From Phosphoribacter sp964647395 (GTDB lineage: Bacteria > Actinomycetota > Actinomycetes > Actinomycetales > Dermatophilaceae), in assembly GCA_964647395.1 (NCBI GenBank), contig CAZYHR010000115.1, positions 1 to 9,971 of the forward strand: a stretch of 9,971 nt of DNA, read 5' to 3'. Each line of letters begins with the position of its first letter. Within the stretch, counting starts at the first letter, position 1. Below, piece by piece: positions 5,125 through 9,971 of this stretch. The position numbers were made by a program, and so were the translations under genes. Below the pieces are notes generated by a model. The model saw only the letters and a list, made by a program, of their open reading frames with translations, was not told the DNA's origin and did no database searches.

Positions 5125-6368
5125 CGGGCGGCCACCTCACCGGTGCGCTGCGCGGCGAGCTGCGACCACGCCTCGGTGACCCGGTCGCCCGCGGTCACCG
5201 CCGCGACCCGCCAGCCGCCGGCGCGCACCAGGTCGGCGGCCTGCGAACCGGCGGCCGGCTGCCCGGCGAAGCTGTCGGCGTCCAGCACCAGGGCCAGCGC
5301 CGCCGATCCCGGGTGGCGCAGCGCGGCCAACGAGCGCAACTGCTGCTCGTCGTCGCCGACGACCACCGCCACGACCAGGCCACCGCCGGACACCAACCCC
5401 TGACCGGCCCGCACCAGCGGCGCCAGTGAGCCGCCCGGCGCGGGCTGGGTCACCGCGAGGGCGTCCAGGACCCGGTCGTCGTCGGTCGCGAGGTCGGCGT
5501 GCCCGTCCTCGACGGTCTCGGGGGTCAGCAGGTGCACGGCGTAGCCCAGCCCGGACAGGTGCACCGCCACCGACGCCGCCGCGCTGACCGCCCACTCGAA
5601 CGACGAGCCGGGCCCGGACCCGCGGTGCGCCTCGGCCCGCGGGTCGAGCAGCACGACCGCCCGCCGCCGGGCCGGCCGGTCCTCCTGGCGGACCATGAGC
5701 TCGCCGGTGCGCGCGGTCGCCGGCCAGTGGATGCGGCGCAGGTCGTCGCCGTCGCGGTACTCGCGGATCGACTGGTCGTCCTCGCCGTGCAGCGCGATCA
5801 TGAACGGGATCTCCCCGTCCGCGCCGACCCCGGTGCCGCGCGGCCGGCCCCCGCCCAGCGGAAAGGTGCGCGGCACGACGACGAGCTCGGTCGCCTCGCC
5901 GACGTCGACGAAGCGCATGGTCAACCCGAACGGGTCGCGCAACTGCACGGTGAGCGGGCCGAGCAGGTGCCGGCCGCGCAGCGGTGGGCGGACGGCATAC
6001 GTCAGGGCGCGCGCCTCGCCCGCGGACAGTGAGCCGAGCAGCGCCCGGGGCCGCTCGCCGAGCAGGTAGTCGATCCGCTCCTCGGCAAGCATGATCGGGG
6101 TGGCCCGGGAGCCGGTGTTGTGCACCGTGGTGACGACCGTGGCCACGTCGTCGGCGACGACCCGCACCGGCTCGGTGTCCCGGTGCACGACCAGCCCCGG
6201 TGGCCGGCGCCGGCCCAGCAGCGCGGCCAGCAGGGGCAGGGTGAGCAGCAGCACGGCGATGCGGGTCAGGTCGCGGAAGCCCAGCGCGTAGCCGGCCAGC
6301 AGCAGGGTCACCCCGGCCGACCCGAAGGCGCGTCCCCGGGTGGTCAACAGGTCACTGATCGCTCGCAC
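5121..6368 (-). CDS. DUF58 domain-containing membrane protein (MoxR-associated)
   Basis: This encodes 415 residues. Two hydrophobic segments at the N-terminus (about 17-30 and 36-52) anchor it. A beta-rich region with NTG and LRDPFGL (143-149) follows, then the DUF58 signature IREYRDGDDLRRIHWPATAR (201-220). The C-terminal part resembles a von Willebrand A-type fold, with AVVLLDPRAE (237-246) where a metal site (DxSxS) would be expected, but those residues are absent. DUF58 proteins nearly always sit beside a MoxR ATPase and are thought to be its partner or substrate. The GTG at 6368 is chosen because AGGAGG lies just upstream, although the 4-base spacing is short. The frame is open further upstream, but there it overlaps moxR in another phase with no family likeness. 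It lies 32 bases after moxR and overlaps the transglutaminase gene by 4 bases. Confidence 0.88.
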   Translation of the reverse strand: MRAISDLLTTRGRAFGSAGVTLLLAGYALGFRDLTRIAVLLLTLPLLAALLGRRRPPGLVVHRDTEPVRVVADDVATVVTTVHNTGSRATPIMLAEERIDYLLGERPRALLGSLSAGEARALTYAVRPPLRGRHLLGPLTVQLRDPFGLTMRFVDVGEATELVVVPRTFPLGGGRPRGTGVGADGEIPFMIALHGEDDQSIREYRDGDDLRRIHWPATARTGELMVRQEDRPARRRAVVLLDPRAEAHRGSGPGSSFEWAVSAAASVAVHLSGLGYAVHLLTPETVEDGHADLATDDDRVLDALAVTQPAPGGSLAPLVRAGQGLVSGGGLVVAVVVGDDEQQLRSLAALRHPGSAALALVLDADSFAGQPAAGSQAADLVRAGGWRVAAVTAGDRVTEAWSQLAAQRTGEVAAR

Positions 6369-6400
6369 GTCACCTCCTGGCCGGTATGCCGCGGGCGGCC

Positions 6401-7417
6401 TCAGCGCCGGGAGACCGGGACGGGGGTGGCGCGCAGCACCTCGCCGAGGACCTCGCCGGGAGTGCGGTGGGCCAGCGCGGCCTCGCCGCTGAGCATGATG
6501 CGGTGGCCGAGCACCGCCGGCGCGACCCGCTGCACGTCGTCGGGCAGCACGTGGTCCCGCGCCTCGAGCGCAGCATGGGCGCGAGCCGCGCGCAGCACGT
6601 GCAGACCGGCCCGCGGGGAGGCCCCGAGCCGGATCGCCGGGCTGGTGCGGGTGGCGTTGGCCAGGTCGACGACGTACTGCCGCACCGCGGGAGAGGCGTA
6701 GACGTCCCGCACGACCCTGACCAGCCGGGCGACGGTGGCCGCGTCGGTCACCGGGGCCAGGGTCTCCAGCGGCGAGGCACCGCCGTGCGTGTCGAGCATC
6801 TCGACCTCGGCGCCGGCCGACGGGTAACCCATCGAGATGCGTGCCATGAACCGGTCGCGCTGGGCCTCCGGCAGCGCATAGGTGCCCTCCATCTCGATCG
6901 GGTTCTGGGTGGCCATGACGATGAACGGCTGCTGCAGGGCGTAGGTCTGCCCGTCGACGGTGACCTGGCCCTCCTCCATGCACTCCAGCAGCGCGGACTG
7001 GGTCTTGGGGGAGGCCCGGTTGATCTCGTCGCCGACGACGACGTTGGCGAAGATCGCGCCGGGCCGGAACTCGAAGTCGCGCACGTCCTGGTTGTAGACG
7101 CTGACCCCGGTGATGTCGGAGGGCAGCAGGTCGGGGGTGAACTGGATGCGCCGCACCGTGCAGTCGATCGACCGGGCCAGCGCCTTGGCGAGCATCGTCT
7201 TGCCGACCCCCGGCACGTCCTCGACGAGCAGGTGACCGCCGGCCAGCAGCACGGTGACGCAGGTGCGCACGACGGCCGGCTTGCCCTCGATGACCTGCTC
7301 CATCGCGGTGGTGATGCGCGAGGCCACCGCGCGCAACTCGGCCAGGGCCTCGGGCGTCGAACGCTCCACCTCGAGGTCGGCGCTGCTCGTCACGGGTCGG
7401 GTGCGCGGGTCGGTCAC
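6401..7417 (-). CDS. moxR: MoxR-type AAA+ ATPase
   Basis: This encodes 338 residues from a GTG at 7417. The AAA+ core is complete: Walker A EDVPGVGKTM (66-75), Walker B VVVGDEINRA (126-135), sensor 1 MATQNP (168-173), an arginine-rich EAQRDRF (184-190), and sensor 2 GASPRAG (265-271). The segment GTYALPEAQ is typical of the MoxR (AAA_3) family. MoxR proteins are thought to act as chaperones that mature or activate protein complexes; here the likely clients are the DUF58 and transglutaminase products of the same operon. The start at 7417 follows GGAGG at 7426-7422. A GTG eight codons earlier (7441) is in frame but has no ribosome binding site. The Shine-Dalgarno sequence lies within one of the TGGAG repeats described separately, so a protein binding there could affect expression. 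It is divergent from mraZ. Confidence 0.93.
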   Translation of the reverse strand: MTDPRTRPVTSSADLEVERSTPEALAELRAVASRITTAMEQVIEGKPAVVRTCVTVLLAGGHLLVEDVPGVGKTMLAKALARSIDCTVRRIQFTPDLLPSDITGVSVYNQDVRDFEFRPGAIFANVVVGDEINRASPKTQSALLECMEEGQVTVDGQTYALQQPFIVMATQNPIEMEGTYALPEAQRDRFMARISMGYPSAGAEVEMLDTHGGASPLETLAPVTDAATVARLVRVVRDVYASPAVRQYVVDLANATRTSPAIRLGASPRAGLHVLRAARAHAALEARDHVLPDDVQRVAPAVLGHRIMLSGEAALAHRTPGEVLGEVLRATPVPVSRR

Positions 7418-7421
7418 GGTT

Positions 7422-7439
7422 CCTCCACTTCGCTCCACC
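7422..7439 (-). promoter_or_regulatory. TGGAG-N5-TGGAG direct repeat overlapping the moxR ribosome binding site (MraZ-box-like)
   Basis: On the minus strand TGGAG at 7437-7433 and again at 7427-7423 are separated by five bases (CGAAG). MraZ of E. coli binds TGGGN repeats with 5-base spacers, and the same word and period stand before mraZ in this window. The downstream copy doubles as the moxR Shine-Dalgarno sequence. The repeat is visible; MraZ binding is inferred. Confidence 0.5.
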
Positions 7440-7481
7440 ACGGCTGGTGCGCTGCGGTGCCCGCCGTTGCGGTGTCCGGCA

Positions 7482-7487
7482 ACGGTA
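7482..7487 (-). promoter_or_regulatory. Possible -10 element for the moxR operon
   Basis: On the minus strand TACCGT (7487-7482) fits the actinobacterial TANNNT -10 pattern and would place a transcript start about 55-60 bases before the moxR GTG, between the two TGGAG pairs. The matching -35 position (TTCGTC, 7510-7505) is poor, so this is a weak call. Confidence 0.25.
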
Positions 7488-7546
7488 CGTCGCCCGCTGC
7501 CGTCGACGAAACCAGATCGCCGGATCCGGCGCGGCCGGGATTCCGC

Positions 7547-7564
7547 CCTCCACTTCGCTCCACC
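7547..7564 (-). promoter_or_regulatory. Second MraZ-box-like TGGAG pair upstream of moxR
   Basis: The 18 bases CCTCCACTTCGCTCCACC recur here exactly as at 7422-7439, 125 bases away and in the same orientation. The TGGAG words are at 7562-7558 and 7552-7548 on the minus strand. This copy has no start codon next to it, so it is not explained by ribosome binding. It lies 60 bases from the mraZ repeats and could belong to the moxR promoter region. Confidence 0.5.
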
Positions 7565-7624
7565 GTCCTGACCAGCACTGATGGGCTCAGCGGGGTGGTG
7601 ACACGGCCGATTGAGGTAGGCAGG

Positions 7625-7649
7625 TGGAGGGAAGTGGAGTATCGTGGGG
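7625..7649 (+). promoter_or_regulatory. mraZ promoter with three MraZ boxes
   Basis: TGGAG at 7625-7629, TGGAG at 7635-7639 and TGGGG at 7645-7649 stand in direct orientation with exact 10-base period. This is the arrangement of the MraZ repeat operator (TGGGN with 5-base spacers). A -10-like TATCGT (7640-7645) lies between the second and third repeats, so bound MraZ would cover the promoter and repress its own operon. No good -35 is seen at 17-18 bases upstream. Confidence 0.78.
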
Positions 7650-7734
7650 AGTCAAGGAGCGCGAGGGCGGGGTGAGCCGTCGCGCCGGGTCGCGAATCCG
7701 AGCCCCCCCGGGGATCGGTGGAAGGGGTGGTGCG
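7650..7734 (+). other. mraZ 5' leader with hairpin next to the ribosome binding site
   Basis: Between the MraZ boxes and the mraZ GTG is a leader of about 85 bases. CCGAGCCCC (7698-7706) pairs with GGGGATCGG (7710-7718) with one mismatch and a CCC loop, ending one base before the GGAAGGGG Shine-Dalgarno at 7720-7727. Such a structure could influence start access. The mraZ frame is open back through this leader, but that extension has no family likeness. Confidence 0.3.
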
Positions 7735-8166
7735 GTGTTCCTCGGCACCCATCACCCGCTGCTCGACGACAAGGGGCGGCTGATCCTGCCGGCCCGCTTC
7801 CGGGAGGAGTTGGCCGAGGGGCTGGTCATGGCCAAGGGCCAGGAGCGGTGCATCGTCGTCTACACCAGCGCCGAGTTCGAGACGGTGGCCGCCGCGGTGC
7901 GCCAGGCCTCGAGCTCGATCGGCTCGGTGCGCGACTACACCCGGGTGCTCGCCTCGAGCGCCACCGCCGAGGTGCCGGACCGCCAGGGTCGGATCACCGT
8001 CCCGGCGATGCTGCGTGACTACGCGGGCCTGACCCGCGAACTGGCCGTCATCGGCAACTTCAACCGGGTCGAGATCTGGGACGCGGCGGCGTGGGCCGGC
8101 TACCTCACCCAGAAGGAGCAGGTCTTCGCCGAGCAGCGGGAGGAGGTGGCGCCCGGCCTGTTCTAG
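7735..8166 (+). CDS. mraZ: Transcriptional regulator MraZ
   Basis: This encodes 143 residues, the usual length. MraZ is a ring-forming DNA-binding protein made of two SpoVT/AbrB-like halves and represses the division and cell-wall cluster that it heads. The signature appears twice: DDKGRLILPARFR (11-23) and DRQGRITVPAMLR (82-94), each with the conserved DxxxR pattern. The N-terminal FLGTHHPLLDDKGR and the C-terminal NRVEIWDAAAW (110-120) are typical. The GTG at 7735 is chosen because it gives the standard N-terminus and follows GGAAGGGG by 7 bases; the longer frame from 7624 would run through the operator repeats. It is first in the order mraZ, rsmH, ftsL, with a structured 212-base gap before rsmH. 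Confidence 0.96.
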   Translation: MFLGTHHPLLDDKGRLILPARFREELAEGLVMAKGQERCIVVYTSAEFETVAAAVRQASSSIGSVRDYTRVLASSATAEVPDRQGRITVPAMLRDYAGLTRELAVIGNFNRVEIWDAAAWAGYLTQKEQVFAEQREEVAPGLF

Positions 8167-8195
8167 CCGAGCCCCGGCGGCCGATCCGGCGCGCC

Positions 8196-8300
8196 TGCGC
8201 CCAGGTCTCCAGCCGCTTGCCGTCCCGAGGCGACTTCCCCCGCGTCGGGCCGACCGAGCAGCAGCTCCACCCAAGCGGGTGGAGACCTGAGGGCAGGACC
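8196..8300 (+). ncRNA. Putative mraW RNA motif in the rsmH leader
   Basis: The gap between mraZ and rsmH (8167-8378) contains nested inverted repeats. CAGGTCTCCA (8202-8211) matches TGGAGACCTG (8280-8289) perfectly. CTCCACCC (8265-8272) and GGGTGGAG (8277-8284) form an 8-base hairpin with AAGC loop that shares bases 8280-8284 with the long-range stem. CCCGA (8224-8228) can also pair with TCGGG (8245-8249). A conserved RNA structure called the mraW motif was reported upstream of mraW (rsmH) in actinobacteria by comparative genomics, and position and form fit. I identify it by context and pairing, not by an alignment. Confidence 0.6.
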
Positions 8301-8378
8301 GCCAGGACCCATCGCTGCCTAAGCCGACAGCCCCCGCAGCGAGCAACCGAGACCCACCGCCGAGCAGCAAGGACCCCG

Positions 8379-9398
8379 ATGACCGAGCGCCCCGCCGCCG
8401 ACCGGCACCAGCCGGTGCTGCGTGAGCGGGTCGTCGACGTGCTCGCGCCCGCGCTGACCGAGCCGGGCGCGACCTACGTCGACGGCACCCTCGGTCTGGG
8501 TGGCCACGCCGAGGCCGTGCTGCAGCGCTGCCCGCAGGCCCGCCTGGTCGGCATCGACCGCGACGTCCGGGCCCTCGAACTGGCCCGCGGACGACTGGCC
8601 CGGTATGCCGACCGGGTCACCCTCGTGCACGCGGTCTATGACGAGTTCGACCGCGTGGTGCGCGAGCTCGGCCTGCCGACCATCGATGCCGCGCTGTTCG
8701 ACCTCGGGGTGTCCTCCATGCAGCTCGACGAGGTCGACCGGGGCTTCGCCTACCGGGTCGACGCCCCGCTGGACATGCGGATGGACCCCACGACCGGCCC
8801 GACCGCGGCCGACGTGCTCAACACGTATGCCGCGGCCGATCTCGAGCGGGTGCTGCGCGACTACGGCGAGGAGCGCTACGCCCGGGCCATCGCCCGGGCC
8901 GTCGTCACCGACCGGGCGCGCACGCCGTTCCTGACCTCCGGCCCGCTCGTCGCGCTGTTGCGCCGGGTGGTGCCGGCCGCGTCGCAGCGTAGCGGTGGAC
9001 ACCCGGCCAAGCGCACGTTCCAGGCGCTGCGCATCGAGGTCAACGACGAGCTCGCCGCGTGGGCCCGGGCCCTGCCGGCCGCGATCGCCCGGCTGCGGGT
9101 CGGCGGCCGGATCGCGGTGCTGTCCTATCACTCCCTCGAGGACCGCATCACCAAGCGCACCCTGGGCGCCGGCGCCACCTCGCGCACCCCGGCCGGGATG
9201 CCGGTCGAACGGGCCGAGGACGCGGCCTACCTGCGGCTGCTCACCCGGGGCGCGCAGCTGCCGGACGAGGCGGAGGTCGCGGCCAACCCGCGGGCCGCCT
9301 CGGCCCGGCTGCGCGCCGCCGAGCGCGTCGGGCCCGGTCCGGCCCCCTCGAACACCCCTGCGCGCCAGCCCCACTCCCGACCCAAGGAGCGCCCGTGA
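8379..9398 (+). CDS. rsmH: 16S rRNA (cytosine(1402)-N(4))-methyltransferase RsmH (MraW)
   Basis: This encodes 339 residues. The cytosolic enzyme methylates N4 of C1402 in the decoding centre of 16S rRNA using S-adenosylmethionine. Visible signatures: HQPVLRERVVDVL (10-22), the SAM-binding VDGTLGLGGHAEAVL (34-48), GIDRDVRALELA (58-69), FDLGVSSMQLDEVDRGFAYR (107-126), LDMRMDP (131-137), KRTFQALRIEVNDEL (211-225) and VLSYHSLEDRITKR (247-260). ATG 8379 is chosen because AAGGA lies 5 bases upstream and the family N-terminus follows at once. The frame is open far upstream through the mraW leader and the end of mraZ, which is spurious. The stop overlaps the GTG of the next gene (GTGA), so translation is probably coupled. 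The 20-odd residues after about 318 are Pro-rich and likely disordered. Confidence 0.96.
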   Translation: MTERPAADRHQPVLRERVVDVLAPALTEPGATYVDGTLGLGGHAEAVLQRCPQARLVGIDRDVRALELARGRLARYADRVTLVHAVYDEFDRVVRELGLPTIDAALFDLGVSSMQLDEVDRGFAYRVDAPLDMRMDPTTGPTAADVLNTYAAADLERVLRDYGEERYARAIARAVVTDRARTPFLTSGPLVALLRRVVPAASQRSGGHPAKRTFQALRIEVNDELAAWARALPAAIARLRVGGRIAVLSYHSLEDRITKRTLGAGATSRTPAGMPVERAEDAAYLRLLTRGAQLPDEAEVAANPRAASARLRAAERVGPGPAPSNTPARQPHSRPKERP

Positions 9399-9971
9399 GC
9401 CAGGCCACCGTCACCGCCCGGGTCGCCGGTCGCCCCGTCGCCCGCCTGGCCCGCCGCGCCAGCCTGCGGGTCGTCCCCGCGGCGATCGAGCGCTCGCACG
9501 CCGGGGTGTTCGCGGGCCTGTGCATGGCCCTGCTCGCCGCCGGGCTGCTCGGGCTGCTGTTGCTGCACACCCAGCTGGCCAAGGGCACCTTCACCATGCA
9601 CGAGCTGACCCAGCGCTCGGGCACGCTGGCCGACCAGCAGCACGAGTTGACCCGGGCCCTGGACGCCGAGCGCAACCCCGGCAGCCTGGCCCAGCGAGCC
9701 CTCGCCCAGGGGATGGTGCCGGCCTCCTCGATGGCGTTCATCGACCTGCGGGACGGCCGGATCATCGGGGTCGCCGAGCCGGCCGTGGCCACCAAGGTCG
9801 TCACGGTGGTCACCTCGCCGCGACCGGTGCCCGCCGCCCCGGCACCCGCCCCCGCACCGCCCGCTCCGGCCGCTCCCGCACCTGCTCCGGCCGCCCAAGC
9901 CACACCGGCCGCTCCGGCGGCTCCGGCCGCTCCCGCCGCCCCGGCGCCCGCTCCGGCCGCGCCGGCTCCGG
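9395..9971 (+). CDS. ftsL: FtsL-like cell division membrane protein, 3' end outside window
   Basis: The GTG at 9395 overlaps the rsmH stop by 4 bases and follows AAGGAG (9384-9389) by 5 bases. The frame stays open to the window edge (192 full codons). The product has a basic cytoplasmic N-terminus (1-35), one membrane helix (about 37-58, VFAGLCMALLAAGLLGLLLL), then a polar helical stretch likely to coil (60-93, HTQLAKGTFTMHELTQRS onward). Next comes an ALAQGMVPASSMAFIDLRDG segment (102-121) of the kind seen in actinobacterial FtsL/septum-initiator proteins, and from about 142 an Ala/Pro-rich tail. FtsL links FtsB and FtsQ to septal wall synthesis. Position after rsmH and before the expected ftsI supports the call. 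Sequence identity in FtsL is low, so the name rests on topology and neighbourhood. Confidence 0.85.
   Translation, partial: MSQATVTARVAGRPVARLARRASLRVVPAAIERSHAGVFAGLCMALLAAGLLGLLLLHTQLAKGTFTMHELTQRSGTLADQQHELTRALDAERNPGSLAQRALAQGMVPASSMAFIDLRDGRIIGVAEPAVATKVVTVVTSPRPVPAAPAPAPAPPAPAAPAPAPAAQATPAAPAAPAAPAAPAPAPAAPAP
9818..9971 (+). repeat. Ala/Pro low-complexity repeat in the ftsL-like gene
   Basis: From codon 142 the gene codes almost only for Ala and Pro (PAPAPAPPAPAAPAPAPAA and similar, with QAT as the main interruption). At DNA level it is built of GCTCCGGCC and GCTCCCGC-like words repeated with small changes and continues off the window. It probably forms an extended extracytoplasmic linker through the cell wall, and such sequence is prone to length change. 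Confidence 0.85.

Noticed and set aside
2684..5140. An 818-codon minus-strand frame overlapping the transglutaminase gene
   Set aside because: It is another phase of the same gene; the phase starting at 5124 has the catalytic motifs and membrane segments, this one is Arg/Ala/Gly-rich noise.
3013..5403. A 796-codon open frame on the plus strand opposite the transglutaminase and DUF58 genes
   Set aside because: It is the antisense shadow of two well supported genes in very GC-rich DNA, is made of Arg/Gly/Ala/Gln-rich low-complexity sequence and has no family likeness.
6369..7553. Upstream extension of the DUF58 frame suggesting a fusion with the ATPase
   Set aside because: The extension is moxR read in the wrong phase. 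The MoxR motifs are in the separate frame ending at 6401, and the DUF58 gene has its own ribosome binding site.
8265..8289. Possible MraZ box in the rsmH leader (TGGAG at 8280)
   Set aside because: Only a single TGGAG is present with no second copy 10 bases away, and the bases are better explained by RNA pairing.
7414..8370. A 318-codon minus-strand frame opposite mraZ
   Set aside because: It is an antisense shadow; mraZ on the plus strand has clear double AbrB motifs and its own control region.
1..9971. tRNA, rRNA or CRISPR features
   Set aside because: No cloverleaf-like TTCRA arms with acceptor stems, no conserved rRNA words and no regularly spaced repeats with unique spacers were found on reading.

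Overview
The window is about 72% G+C by eye, uses GTG starts freely and carries the mraZ-rsmH-ftsL head of the division and cell-wall (dcw) cluster together with an actinobacterial-type principal sigma factor. This points to a member of Actinomycetota. A Micrococcales relative (Intrasporangiaceae or Dermatophilaceae type) is my best guess; genus cannot be decided from this sequence.

Left end (1-440): the 3' end of the principal sigma factor gene, closed by a strong hairpin that also ends the oppositely oriented arsR. Arsenic region (437-2745): arsR on the minus strand faces arsM on the plus strand across a 178-base gap with a large inverted repeat, probably the ArsR operator. Behind arsM lies a decayed stretch: a C-terminal fragment that looks like an ACR3 arsenite exporter, then an arsenate reductase gene with an internal deletion, a frameshift and no catalytic loop. 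A 25-base tandem duplication and an intact arsC follow. The working pathway left in the window is arsenate reduction (ArsC) plus arsenite methylation (ArsM) under ArsR control, with no intact exporter.

Middle (2758-7417, minus strand): a compact three-gene operon, moxR (AAA+ ATPase), a DUF58 protein and a membrane transglutaminase of the TgpA type. The last two overlap by 4 bases. This trio is common in actinobacteria and is usually taken as an envelope-associated chaperone and protein-modifying system. It is divergent from the dcw cluster.

Right end (7625-9971, plus strand): mraZ, rsmH (mraW) and the 5' part of an ftsL-like gene whose Ala/Pro-rich tail runs off the window. Three TGGRG repeats at a 10-base period precede mraZ, the expected MraZ autoregulatory site. 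Two further pairs of the same repeat lie on the minus strand upstream of moxR, so MraZ may also touch the moxR operon. The 212-base mraZ-rsmH gap holds nested inverted repeats that fit the known actinobacterial mraW RNA motif.

I found no transposase, integrase, tRNA, rRNA or CRISPR array. The most unusual sequence-wide signal is the heptamer GTATGCC/GGCATAC, seen eight times in coding and non-coding DNA where about one would be expected.
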